Part shown: in pieces, positions 1 to 8,348 of the stretch
How the letters are laid out: each line of letters begins with the position of its first letter
Position numbering within the stretch: position 1 is the first letter of the stretch
NCBI GenBank assembly: GCA_038134485.1
Contig: JAYPVG010000011.1
Coordinates: forward strand, 1 to 64,000
Length of the DNA: 64,000 nt
Direction of reading: 5' to 3'
Origin: NORP240 sp038134485
Lineage (GTDB): Bacteria; Pseudomonadota; Gammaproteobacteria; Pseudomonadales; Pseudohongiellaceae
Notes under the pieces: model-generated
The model's input: only the letters and a program-made list of their open reading frames with translations
What the model was told of the DNA's origin: nothing
Databases searched by the model: none
Position numbers and translations under genes: made by a program

Positions 1-398
1 TCGTAGTAGTCTTCCCACAGGCCAAAATCGCTGTAGCCCAGATATCGGTACAAGGCTTGAGCGGCCGGGTTGTCCTGCCGCACATCCAGCCGCATGAGCG
101 TGGCGCCGCGGGCCAGCGCCGCCTGCTGGGAAGCCACCACGAGGTCGAACCCCAGGTTGCGGCCGCGCGCCTCGGGTGCGACCGCGATCGAGTACAGGCG
201 CGCCAGCGAGGTGTTACTACGGAACAGAGTCAGCGCATAACCGAGCAGGGAACCGTCGACCTCGGCCACCAGCAGTTCGTCATTGCCTTTGTGGATCATG
301 TGACGGAAGTTGCGGGCGGACAGCCGGTCGCTGTCGAAACTGCGGTTTTCCAGTTTGACCAGGGTTTCGACGTCTTCGAGCCGGGCTGCCCGTATCAT
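1..398 (-). CDS. GNAT-family N-acetyltransferase, 3' part beyond window
   Basis: Reading the minus strand from an ATG at 398 gives an open frame to the window edge, beginning MIRAARLEDVETLVKLENRS. It carries the acetyl-CoA-binding core of GNAT enzymes: LYSIAVAPEARGRNLG, then RLDVRQDNPAAQALYRYLGY, the usual last strand and helix. GNAT proteins move an acetyl group from acetyl-CoA to an amine; the substrate is not visible here. The way it continues (FGLWEDYYE) resembles proteins in which a GNAT domain is followed by a C39-like peptidase domain, but that part lies outside the window. An in-frame stop lies just upstream of the ATG, which supports this start. No strong ribosome-binding site is visible. 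GNAT identity is secure; the fusion is a guess. Confidence 0.8.
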   Translation of the reverse strand, partial: MIRAARLEDVETLVKLENRSFDSDRLSARNFRHMIHKGNDELLVAEVDGSLLGYALTLFRSNTSLARLYSIAVAPEARGRNLGFDLVVASQQAALARGATLMRLDVRQDNPAAQALYRYLGYSDFGLWEDYY

Positions 399-409
399 AT
401 GCGGTTCTG

Positions 410-694
410 TCAGGGAGGGTGGGGATAAGCTGAAATTTTAACCCAAAAAGCCGCCCACCGGGCGGGCGAAACAATATCCTCGCAGTATCCGATTGTCCAG
501 TGTTCGTCATTGAGCGACCGAAACTGCCGTAGGAACAATGGCAGCGCATCTATCGGCACGCGCAAGGTCGATGCGGGCTCATATTGTAGTCCCGTGACGG
601 TTACTCTATGCTTGCCGTTTTCTTCAAGTAACCTTAAGTAACACTGGAATCCCGCCGGGGGTCCAACGACAACGGAGAATTTACCGAAGCACAT
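410..694 (-). CDS. possible small hypothetical protein (94 aa)
   Basis: A 94-residue frame starts at an ATG (692-694) that overlaps the purC start codon on the other strand. It stops 11 nt before the GNAT gene. Its codons look natural and the middle reads like protein (ENGKHRVTVTGLQYEPA), but I recognise no family. A terminator-like hairpin lies inside the last third of the frame, which argues against it. If it is not a gene, 399-692 is simply a 294-bp divergent spacer. Confidence 0.3.
   Translation of the reverse strand: MCFGKFSVVVGPPAGFQCYLRLLEENGKHRVTVTGLQYEPASTLRVPIDALPLFLRQFRSLNDEHWTIGYCEDIVSPARWAAFWVKISAYPHPP
445..465 (-). terminator. terminator-like hairpin
   Basis: CCGCCC at 451-456 and GGGCGG at 460-465 pair around a 3-nt loop. 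Read on the minus strand the stem is followed by C and five T. It would stop leftward transcripts, yet the next leftward gene (GNAT) starts only about 50 nt further on, so it may act as an attenuator or be fortuitous. Confidence 0.35.
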
Positions 695-1745
695 GCTTAG
701 CGAAATTGAAATACGAGAATTGGTGGCCGCAAACGGCGCGCAAGTCAATGAAGGACGACCTATCAAGCAGATCATCGAGGACGGCGATATTCCGCGCCTC
801 GCAGGCTGCACCATTCTCGAAGGCAAGGTATCGGATTCAGTCTTTGGCGACAATCTGCTGACTCCGGCTGGACAGCCGGTCCGAATGATGTATCGCAATA
901 ATCGTATTTCTACCCATGACGTGAATCGCGGGGCGATTCCATTCAAGGACCAGGTGCTGGCCAGCAATCATGATCTCATGTTGCAACTGGTTGAGCCCGT
1001 GCTTGGCAGTTCCCAGTTCAAAGTGCCCGGTCTGCAGCCCAGCTCCACGGTGATCCCGGCCGAAAACCTCGACCTGATTCTGCTGGAAAATGTGCTGCGT
1101 ATGTACAATGCGGAAAGCAGTACTTCCACTTCTCTTTACCAGCACTGGCTCACGGCAAAGGAAAAGGGCGAAACTACCCTGTCCTACGCGGGGCACGAGA
1201 TTGATGTGCAGCAGCTGAGTGTCAATGCTGTGCTGCCGTATCTCATGGATACGCCAAGCACCAAGGACAAGGTAGACAGAACGATCGATCCGAGTTACCT
1301 GTTCGACAACGGTATCTGCACTCCCGCTCAATATAACCAGATTCGCAACTCATCGATGATGGCGTTTGGTATGGTGTCTCAGTACCTCGCTGAAAGAGGC
1401 ATGATCCTAGTGGACACCAAGACCGAGCATGGATTCAATACGGAGGGTCGTATCGTTGCCGCTGACGAGCTTTATACGATGGACTCCAGTCGCTTCTGGC
1501 GCATGGATGAACAAGGCGAGCCCCTGACCCGTGATGGAAAGCCAGTTTCATTTTCCAAGGAGTTTGCGCGGGGAATGGTCAAGGAGAAGGATCAGCAGTT
1601 CACAGACGAACAGGCGGGTGAGATCGCTGTACGCTACATTCAGGGGCTACAGCATCTGACCGGCAAGGCATTCGAGCCGGATCTGCGGCCCCGGGACCAG
1701 CGCATTATCGAATCGACCAATCTGATTCTGGATCATCTGCTGTAA
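693..1745 (+). CDS. purC: phosphoribosylaminoimidazole-succinocarboxamide synthase
   Basis: SAICAR synthetase joins CAIR and aspartate with ATP in de novo purine synthesis in the cytoplasm. Family landmarks are visible: GKVSD near residue 44 (usually GKVRD), RISTHDV near 71, DTKTEHGF near 241 and the C-terminal DSSRFW at 264-269. At 350 residues it belongs to the long PurC form rather than the roughly 240-residue Escherichia form. The gene stands alone, 26 nt before surE, and may be cotranscribed with it. The ATG at 693 has a GGAG about 14 nt upstream, which is distant but the best available. Confidence 0.9.
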   Translation: MLSEIEIRELVAANGAQVNEGRPIKQIIEDGDIPRLAGCTILEGKVSDSVFGDNLLTPAGQPVRMMYRNNRISTHDVNRGAIPFKDQVLASNHDLMLQLVEPVLGSSQFKVPGLQPSSTVIPAENLDLILLENVLRMYNAESSTSTSLYQHWLTAKEKGETTLSYAGHEIDVQQLSVNAVLPYLMDTPSTKDKVDRTIDPSYLFDNGICTPAQYNQIRNSSMMAFGMVSQYLAERGMILVDTKTEHGFNTEGRIVAADELYTMDSSRFWRMDEQGEPLTRDGKPVSFSKEFARGMVKEKDQQFTDEQAGEIAVRYIQGLQHLTGKAFEPDLRPRDQRIIESTNLILDHLL

Positions 1746-1771
1746 AAACCATCTGCCGGGGGAAAAAAACT

Positions 1772-2614
1772 ATGGGCAAAATTGCAGCCCTTTTTAACCG
1801 ATCAATCTTGGGGCTGGTTGTTTGCCTGACGGCACAGCTCGCATTCGGACAGGAATTTCGCATTCTGGTGTCCAATGACGACGGCATCGACTCACCGCAG
1901 CTGGCAGCGCTGGCCAGCGCGCTTGGCGAGCTCTCCGGAGTGGAAGTGGTTATCTCTGCGCCAGCAGAAAATCAGTCCGGTACCAGCCACGCCTCCACCG
2001 GTGGCGAGATCGAGGTGCAGCAGGTATTCAGGGACGGCCAGCTGTTTGGTTATTCGGTGCAGGGTCTTCCGGCCGATGCGGTGCGCTGGGGTCTCAAGGT
2101 ACTCGGCAATGAAGAGCCATTCGATCTCGTGGTTTCGGGAATCAATCAGGGTGCCAATGTCGGAAATGTGGCACACCTGTCGGGCACGGTGGGTTCGGCT
2201 ATGGAAGGTCGCTACCACGGCATTCCTGCACTTGCCGTTTCCCAGCATACTACCGGGGTAGATACCGAGGCATCTGCGCGATTTGCCGCAACCCTGGTTC
2301 AAAGGCTCCGAGAACAGGGCTTTCCACGTGATGTCGTCATATCCGTCAACATACCGGGCGGCGAGATCCAGGGTGTGGCAGTTCGGCAGATGGGAGACTC
2401 GTACCTGCGATATGAAGGTTACGAGCAGACTTCAGGGGACGACTCCCGAGGAACCTACGCGCGAGTTCGCACGATTCAGCAGGCTGCCGACCCTCGCAGC
2501 GACACCTGGGCCTGGGAGCGAGGCTATATTACTATCACGCCTCTCAGATTCGACTGGACCGATTACGAGTATTTGAGTGATCTCCAGAGCTGGGACTGGG
2601 ACCCGGGTCAATAA
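1772..2614 (+). CDS. surE: SurE-family 5'/3'-nucleotidase with signal peptide
   Basis: SurE proteins are metal-dependent phosphatases acting on nucleoside monophosphates. The metal-binding start of the fold is clear (LVSNDDGID, Asp36-Asp37), followed by AENQSGTSHAST and SGINQGANVGN, which complete the active site. Unlike the usual cytoplasmic enzyme near the pcm gene, this one carries about 26 extra N-terminal residues with a hydrophobic core ending AQLAFGQ, typical of a Sec signal peptide. It is therefore probably periplasmic. It follows purC by 26 nt. The start is backed by a purine-rich GGGGGAAAAAAAC. A periplasmic role in scavenging nucleotides is inferred. Confidence 0.88.
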   Translation: MGKIAALFNRSILGLVVCLTAQLAFGQEFRILVSNDDGIDSPQLAALASALGELSGVEVVISAPAENQSGTSHASTGGEIEVQQVFRDGQLFGYSVQGLPADAVRWGLKVLGNEEPFDLVVSGINQGANVGNVAHLSGTVGSAMEGRYHGIPALAVSQHTTGVDTEASARFAATLVQRLREQGFPRDVVISVNIPGGEIQGVAVRQMGDSYLRYEGYEQTSGDDSRGTYARVRTIQQAADPRSDTWAWERGYITITPLRFDWTDYEYLSDLQSWDWDPGQ

Positions 2615-2646
2615 CTTAAATCTCATACAATTTGTGCGGATCAAAA

Positions 2647-2671
2647 AAAGGGACTCGGATGAGTCCCTTTT
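2647..2671. terminator. bidirectional Rho-independent terminator
   Basis: A perfect 10-bp stem, AAAGGGACTC (2647-2656) with GAGTCCCTTT (2661-2670), encloses a GGAT loop. A-runs on one side and T-runs on the other let it work in both directions. It separates surE from the convergent dehydrogenase gene. Confidence 0.85.
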
Positions 2672-2689
2672 CTGATTTCTGGGATGCGT

Positions 2690-3859
2690 TTATTCAAGCG
2701 GTTCCAGACGTACTAGCGCAGGCGATGTAGGCTGCCCGGTGCGGTCAGAAATCGCCAGGTAGATGTACCCGTCAGGTCCCTGACGTACATCCCGGATGCG
2801 GCCCATGTCGTAAGCCAGAGTTTCCTCCAGGACGACTTCGCGGTAGTCGGCAGTCAGTTGGATGCGTGCCAACTTCTCGCCCGCCAGACCGCCTGCGAAG
2901 ATGCTGCCGCGCCACATCGGGAACTTATCGCCGGTGTAGACCATCAGGCCCGAAGCGGCGATTGAAGGTACCCAGAAATAGGTCGGACGCTCGGAATCTG
3001 TAGACGTGGTATTGCCGTGAATCGGACTACCGGATACGTAATTGACGCCAAAGCCATTAACGGGCCAGCCGTAGTTGTTGCCAGGCTCTATGTGATTCAA
3101 TTCGTCGCCACCCTGGGGACCGTGTTCGGTCATCCAGAGATCGCCGGTCATCGGGTGAATAACCAATCCCTGTGGGCTACGATGGCCATAGCTCCAGATT
3201 TCCGGCAATGCATCTGAACGACCCGCAAACGGATTGTCATCTGGAATGCGTCCGTCATCGTGCAGGCGCACAATAACACCGTTGTGGTTCGTGAGATCCT
3301 GCGCCGGATGCCTGGTGAGGTCCCCAGTTGATGGGGCCTGGCGGTCGCCAAGGGTGAGGAACATGTAGCCCGCGTTGTCGAACACGATCTTTCCGCCATA
3401 ATGGCCTGCGCGTCCTTCAGCCTTGGCAGCAAAGATTTCCACCACGTTGGAGAGACGGTCATTTTCCAGTCGACCCCGTGAGATAGCGGTCACCGAACCA
3501 TCACCTTCGGCCCTTGAGTAGCTCAGGTAGACCCAGCGATTGTCGGCAAAAGAAGGGTGGGGCACCACTTCGAACAGTCCGCCCTGGCCGTTGTAAAATA
3601 CCTCGGGCACGCCGGGAACTGCTTCAGGCAGCAGGCGACCGTCACGAACAATGCGCAGACGGCCCGGCTTCTCGGTGACCAGCATGTCGCCATCCGGCAA
3701 CCATGCCATGGACCAGGGTTGTACCAGCCCTTCGGCTACCGGAACTACCCGGTAGTCATGATGCGCAGCGAAATAGATACCGTCGGTCTGGGCGCTGGCC
3801 AGATTGGCAACGACCACCAGAACGCTGGTACCGATGGTTAAAATCAAATTACGAAGCAT
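2690..3859 (-). CDS. PQQ-dependent sugar dehydrogenase (soluble, periplasmic)
   Basis: This 389-residue protein is a six-bladed propeller of the glucose/sorbosone dehydrogenase (YliI/Asd) family, which oxidises aldose sugars with bound PQQ in the periplasm. Signals seen: an N-terminal signal peptide ending ANLASAQ; QPWSMAWLPDGDMLVTEKPG, the typical first blade; AGHYGGKIVFD, which holds the likely catalytic histidine; and MTEHGPQGGDELNHI with NNYGWP, the most conserved core. GAGGAG lies 8 nt before the ATG. It is a single leftward gene bounded by a strong terminator. The true sugar cannot be read from sequence. No pqq biosynthesis gene is in the window. Confidence 0.88.
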   Translation of the reverse strand: MLRNLILTIGTSVLVVVANLASAQTDGIYFAAHHDYRVVPVAEGLVQPWSMAWLPDGDMLVTEKPGRLRIVRDGRLLPEAVPGVPEVFYNGQGGLFEVVPHPSFADNRWVYLSYSRAEGDGSVTAISRGRLENDRLSNVVEIFAAKAEGRAGHYGGKIVFDNAGYMFLTLGDRQAPSTGDLTRHPAQDLTNHNGVIVRLHDDGRIPDDNPFAGRSDALPEIWSYGHRSPQGLVIHPMTGDLWMTEHGPQGGDELNHIEPGNNYGWPVNGFGVNYVSGSPIHGNTTSTDSERPTYFWVPSIAASGLMVYTGDKFPMWRGSIFAGGLAGEKLARIQLTADYREVVLEETLAYDMGRIRDVRQGPDGYIYLAISDRTGQPTSPALVRLEPLE

Positions 3860-4067
3860 AGGAATCTCCTCAATAGTTCCTGTGATTGCCGGTTTCTTTC
3901 AAAATCTGAGTAGCTGGACACCGGTGAGTCTCAAGTTCCCAAGGCGGCTGGTATAGTAACCAGCCGGTATATACAAGCAGCCAATTATGACAGGCCGACA
4001 GTATAACGTATCGCGGGTCGTCTTGATAAACGCACCGCACATCTCTATCTTGCGGCTGAATTGGGCT

Positions 4068-4607
4068 CTAAATTTCTGCCAGCACCTGCTCGACCACGGG
4101 GGTCAATCGCGGACTGCTCAGCCCCCATCGGCGGCCTTCGTCCATCGCAGCATCGGCGGCCATTCCCCGGTTCTGTCGGGCGGAGACTGCTACCAGAGCA
4201 CCCACCCGCTGTCCGGACGCGCAGTGCACCACGATCGGTTCGCCGGCGAAGGTTTCGAGTAACTCGAACAATTGCTGGGCGTTCTCCCGATTGATACCCG
4301 CTGAGACGGCCACTGGAATGGAGTGGTATTCCATGCCCAGCGACTCGACCAGCGCCGCTTCATCAAAGTCCATCTCCTGCGGGGTGCGCAGATTGATCAC
4401 GTGTCGGATGCCGGCGTCTGCGAGCACCTGGAACTGTTCCTCTGTAGGCTGCCCACTGGAGATGATGTTCTCCTCCGGTGTAAGCAGGTTAACTATATCT
4501 GCCTGGCCGACAATGTCGCTATCCAGAGTCGGTTGGGGTGAGCAAGTGACCAGGGCCAATAGGCCTGGCACGACAAGCAGTCTGGTGAGTGCATGAAATT
4601 GCTGCAT
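4068..4607 (-). CDS. DUF442-type tyrosine-phosphatase-like protein, exported
   Basis: The protein (179 aa) has a hydrophobic N-terminus ending LLALVTCSPQP, a signal sequence and perhaps a poor lipobox. The body matches the DUF442/beta-lactamase-hydrolase-like phosphatase family: SSGQPTEEQF, then HVINLRTPQEMDFDE, then the catalytic loop VHCASGQRVGA with Cys129. The spacing Cys-x4-Arg is characteristic of this family and of rhodanese loops, not the Cys-x5-Arg of true tyrosine phosphatases. Some relatives act in sulfide or persulfide metabolism. The ATG has GAGGAA 7 nt upstream. It is monocistronic and diverges from the downstream dehalogenase. Substrate unknown. Confidence 0.75.
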   Translation of the reverse strand: MQQFHALTRLLVVPGLLALVTCSPQPTLDSDIVGQADIVNLLTPEENIISSGQPTEEQFQVLADAGIRHVINLRTPQEMDFDEAALVESLGMEYHSIPVAVSAGINRENAQQLFELLETFAGEPIVVHCASGQRVGALVAVSARQNRGMAADAAMDEGRRWGLSSPRLTPVVEQVLAEI

Positions 4608-4739
4608 GGCTATTCCTCGAGGGTTGGTGGCGCGTCTGATATTATCTCGTCAAGCGCCTTTCTAACCTAAAGCAGGGCGTTTCACAAGCGCAGACCGGCG
4701 TCAGATGAGGTCAAACCGGAATTTAACAGGCCATTACCA

Positions 4740-5681
4740 GTGAACGAATCTAAAAACACCGAAGTCAGGCCGGGAGTTCTGAGAACCCCCGACCATTGCT
4801 TCGACAACTTACCGGGCTTCGATTTTTCGCCCCACTACGCAGATATCCTGGGTTATCGCGTGCATTATCTGGATGAGGGGGATCCGAATGCTCAGGTGGT
4901 GCTGATGATGCACGGCGAGCCTACCTGGTGTTTTCTTTATCGGAAAATGATCAGCCCCGTAGTGGCAGCAGGGTATCGCGTGATTGCACCGGATCTGATC
5001 GGGTTTGGCCGCTCCGACAAGCCTGTTGCAATTGAGACCCACAGCTATGCTTTTCATGTGGAGGCGATCAATGGCCTGCTTGAGCACCTGGACCTGCGGC
5101 AAATCACCCTGGTGGGACAGGACTGGGGTTCTCTTATCGGACTTCGGGTCTTGGCTGAAAACCCGCAGCGATTTGCCAGAGTGCTGATTGCGAACGGTGG
5201 ACTGCCGAACGGCGATAGTGCTTTGGGGGAGGGTTTTCAGGCCTGGCGCAATAGTGTTATTCGTATGCGCGAAAGGGGTGATATGGACATTGGGCGCGTA
5301 GTCGGCGGCGCGCTCGATGGCAAACAGCTCGATGCCGAGGTTAAATCAGCGTACGAAGCCCCGTTTCCGGATGGAAGCTACAAGGCAGGCCCACTGGCGT
5401 TGCCTTTATTGGTGCCGGTCACACCGGATGATCCCGCCGCTGCGGCCAACAAGGAAGCCTGGAAAGTTTTAATGCAGTGGCAAAAGCCGTTCATCACGGC
5501 GTTTAGCGATGGTGACCCCGTTACCCGCGGAGGGGAGAGGATATTTCAGCGCCTGGTGCCAGGAACAGTTGGACAAAACCATACCATAATCACCGACGCC
5601 GGCCATTTCCTGCAGGAGGAAAAGGGCGTGGAACTGGCGGCCGTGCTTAATGCGTTTATAGCAGCCAACCCGGTTGCCTGA
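4740..5681 (+). CDS. haloalkane dehalogenase, subfamily I-like
   Basis: Alpha/beta-hydrolase of 313 aa. Haloalkane dehalogenases cleave a carbon-halogen bond with water, giving an alcohol and halide. The nucleophile elbow is VGQDWGS with Asp128, followed by the halide-binding Trp129. The oxyanion loop is HGEPTW (59-63), the acid is Asp257 or Asp259 in SDGDPVT, and the base is His289 in DAGHFLQEE. The acid lies late in the chain, as in subfamily I (DhlA/DhmA types). The start is GTG at 4740; no ATG is available further in without losing the conserved N-terminal segment. It ends 1 nt before a convergent GST gene. Epoxide hydrolases and fluoroacetate dehalogenases share the fold, but the Asp-Trp pair and HGEPTW favour this call. 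Confidence 0.82.
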   Translation: MNESKNTEVRPGVLRTPDHCFDNLPGFDFSPHYADILGYRVHYLDEGDPNAQVVLMMHGEPTWCFLYRKMISPVVAAGYRVIAPDLIGFGRSDKPVAIETHSYAFHVEAINGLLEHLDLRQITLVGQDWGSLIGLRVLAENPQRFARVLIANGGLPNGDSALGEGFQAWRNSVIRMRERGDMDIGRVVGGALDGKQLDAEVKSAYEAPFPDGSYKAGPLALPLLVPVTPDDPAAAANKEAWKVLMQWQKPFITAFSDGDPVTRGGERIFQRLVPGTVGQNHTIITDAGHFLQEEKGVELAAVLNAFIAANPVA

Positions 5682-5682
5682 C

Positions 5683-6300
5683 TCAGCCTTCGTGCAGCGG
5701 CATTACCCGCCCTACGGCTGGCCTTTCCCGCATGCGGCGCGCATGGTCAGCCACAGCGGGATACTGATCGATAGCGACTCCGTCACCCTCCAGCCAGCGG
5801 GCGATGGTGAACAGGTAACAGTCACAGATTGAATAGTTTTCGCCCATTACCCAGGGGCCGCGCAACATTTCTGTTTCGATCAGCGCGAAACATTCCGCCA
5901 TGGTTTGCGGCACCTTTTTCTTCATCGCCTCGATGGCAGCGTCGTCATCCACCCAGCGACCACCCCGGACTTTGTGCGCGTGTGCCACGTGCACGGTGGC
6001 GCAGAGGTAGTTGTTAAAGGCCTGAATTTCCGCGAAGGCAAAGGGATCGTCCAGCGGTGCCAGTTGGGCTTGTGGAAAAGTCTGGGCGATGTAGGCCAGA
6101 ATTGCCGGTGTCTCGGTAATAATGCCGCGGTCGGTCACCAGCGCCGGCACTCGACCTTTGGGATTGATTTTAAGGTAGTGTTCCGAGCGCTGCTCGGTTT
6201 CTCTGAAGTTAATAGCGCGTGCTTCGTAGCCGGCACTGGCTTCTTCCAGGGCGATGTGAGATGCCACTGAGACGGTTTGGGGGGCGTAATAAAAAATCAT
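5683..6300 (-). CDS. glutathione S-transferase
   Basis: Cytosolic GST of 205 residues. The N-terminal thioredoxin fold (about 1-78) includes NPKGRVPALV with the cis-proline, and ETPAILAYIA, which binds the glutamyl part of glutathione. The C-terminal helical domain includes NYSICDCYLFTIARWLEGDG. I chose the ATG at 6300 (MIFYYAPQTV) because GSTs begin right at this first strand. A longer frame exists upstream but reads as spacer. The gene converges with the dehalogenase and diverges from the OFA transporter. Glutathione conjugation of reactive or halogenated intermediates would fit the neighbours, but this is inference. Confidence 0.85.
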   Translation of the reverse strand: MIFYYAPQTVSVASHIALEEASAGYEARAINFRETEQRSEHYLKINPKGRVPALVTDRGIITETPAILAYIAQTFPQAQLAPLDDPFAFAEIQAFNNYLCATVHVAHAHKVRGGRWVDDDAAIEAMKKKVPQTMAECFALIETEMLRGPWVMGENYSICDCYLFTIARWLEGDGVAIDQYPAVADHARRMRERPAVGRVMPLHEG

Positions 6301-6515
6301 ATAGTGCTTTCCAGAGCTGGTTGGCGCGTATTCGACGCGCCAAGGGTACCCGGACCAGGTACAAATTGTAAGGGGTGTCATCTGTCCTTCTGTAATCAGA
6401 TACTGGGCTTGGCGAGCGGGAGGTGCTAGATTTCCGAAACCTGGATTGCAAAGATCCCGGCCGGAGCTCGGCCATCGACAAGTGAACAATAACAAGTCTC
6501 ATAGGGAGATCAGCC

Positions 6516-8204
6516 ATGTCCGGACTGTTGTCCAAGGAACGAATCATCGCGCCGCCCGAATACAACCGGTGGCTGGTGCCACTAGCCTCAGTTGCCATTC
6601 ACCTTTGTATCGGGTCGGTTTATGCCTGGAGTATCTACAATCCCTCGCTAACCCGTGTTTATGGTGTGGTCACTCCGGCGGCAGATGACTGGAGTCTCAG
6701 CCAGGTGGTCTGGGTCTTTACGGTCGCCATCGTTTTTCTGGGGTTAGCGGCGGCCTTTGGCGGCAAGTGGCTGGAACGGGTTGGTCCGCGCAAGGTTGGT
6801 GTGGTGTCGGCAGTCTGCTGGGGAGGAGGTTATCTGGTGGGAGCACTGGGTATCCTCACCCACCAGCTGTGGCTGCTGTATCTGGGGTACGGGGTAATAG
6901 GTGGCTGTGGACTGGGTCTGGGCTACGTCTCGCCGGTTAGCACCCTGATCCGCTGGTTTCCCGATCGGCGCGGCATGGCTGCCGGGATGGCGATCATGGG
7001 ATTTGGTGGCGGCGCAATGATTGGGACGCCAATGAAAGAATATTTCATTCGGTTGTTCTATCGTGCACCCGAGTATCTCGGAACAATCGGCGATATCAAT
7101 CTGGTTACCGAGGCAGGTCGACGCTTTGCCCAGGTTGGGGGCGAATTGCGCGAGGTGGTCGTCGTGGGCGCAAACGAGATTCGCGACATGACTGTTCCGG
7201 GCCCGGAAGGGGTTTACCTGGCCAACACCGGCGCGGCCGGTGTTGCCGAGACGTTCCTGGTAATTGGCTTGATTTACCTGGTGGTCATGCTGATCGCGGC
7301 ATTTTCATACCGTTTGCCGGCGTCAGACTGGAAGCCGGCAGGCTGGCAGGAACCCGAACCGTCGACGCGCTCGGCGCTGATATCCAGTCACAATGTGGAT
7401 ATCGACCAGGCTCTCAAGACGCCCCAGTTCTACCAGCTATGGATAGTACTGTGTCTCAATGTGACTGCGGGAATCGGGGTCCTCGGCGTCGCTCGCACCA
7501 TGATTACCGAGATATTCGGCTCCACGCTCCCGGGTGTCGTTGATGCTGCCTTTGCTGCGACCTACGTGGTGATGATCAGTGCCTTCAATATGGTGGGCAG
7601 GTTTATCTGGGCCAGCACTTCCGATTACATCGGCCGGCGCAATACATACTGGGTGTTCTTTGTGCTGGGTATAGTTCTGTACCTGTCGGTTCCCTTTTCC
7701 GCGCAGCAGGTTAGCGCCAGCCCGTCAGTGATCTGGCTGATTTACTTTTATGCCGCGACAATGATCATCTTTACGATGTATGGCGGCGGTTTTGCTACCA
7801 TCCCTGCCTACATCGCTGATATTTTCGGTACTCGCTACGTGGGTGGCATTCACGGTCGCATACTCACAGCGTGGAGCACAGCTGGCGTACTGGGTCCGCT
7901 GGCCATAACCTCGTTGCGACAAAACTCCGTTAATGATGCGATCAGCGACCTCGTATCGGTTATCGATCCCCAGGTGTTCCTCGCCCAGTTTGGTGCGCCG
8001 GTCGAACAACTGGAGCTGCTGGTGGCGCAGAATTCGGTGAACATCGCCAGACTGATGGAGATAGCACCCGCTGGCACGCCCGATCCGACCAGTGGGCTTT
8101 ACAATTCCACCATGGTGCTGATGGCGGCATTGCTGGCGATCGCACTAGTTGCCAACGCGCTGATGCGCCCGGTGGATGCCAGGCATCACATGCAGGAGGA
8201 GTGA
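6516..8204 (+). CDS. OFA-family MFS transporter (oxalate/formate antiporter-like)
   Basis: An inner-membrane carrier of 562 aa with about 12 hydrophobic segments. The N-terminal pattern WLVPLASVAIHLCIGSVYAW is typical of the OFA branch of the major facilitator superfamily, as is the YVSPVSTLIRWFPDRRGMAAG motif in the fourth and fifth helices. A longer than usual loop (about residues 180-245) lies between helices 6 and 7. OFA members exchange small carboxylates such as oxalate, formate or lactate. The substrate is not predictable here. The ATG at 6516 has AGGGAG 8 nt before it. The gene is followed by a separate FadL-type gene after 144 nt. Confidence 0.87.
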   Translation: MSGLLSKERIIAPPEYNRWLVPLASVAIHLCIGSVYAWSIYNPSLTRVYGVVTPAADDWSLSQVVWVFTVAIVFLGLAAAFGGKWLERVGPRKVGVVSAVCWGGGYLVGALGILTHQLWLLYLGYGVIGGCGLGLGYVSPVSTLIRWFPDRRGMAAGMAIMGFGGGAMIGTPMKEYFIRLFYRAPEYLGTIGDINLVTEAGRRFAQVGGELREVVVVGANEIRDMTVPGPEGVYLANTGAAGVAETFLVIGLIYLVVMLIAAFSYRLPASDWKPAGWQEPEPSTRSALISSHNVDIDQALKTPQFYQLWIVLCLNVTAGIGVLGVARTMITEIFGSTLPGVVDAAFAATYVVMISAFNMVGRFIWASTSDYIGRRNTYWVFFVLGIVLYLSVPFSAQQVSASPSVIWLIYFYAATMIIFTMYGGGFATIPAYIADIFGTRYVGGIHGRILTAWSTAGVLGPLAITSLRQNSVNDAISDLVSVIDPQVFLAQFGAPVEQLELLVAQNSVNIARLMEIAPAGTPDPTSGLYNSTMVLMAALLAIALVANALMRPVDARHHMQEE

Positions 8205-8348
8205 GGGGGAATCCTATCGCAAATCGCGAGGTACGGATGGTGAATCAATGCTTGGCTACGGACCTTTACCTCGGGGTGAATCAGAGATACCCTTGCGCGC
8301 TTTCTTGCCATGCTAACGGAGCGAGCAGTATTTTCAGGAGTGACACTG

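Noticed and set aside
837..1331. Minus-strand open frame of 164 codons
   Set aside because: It lies within purC and has no family features.
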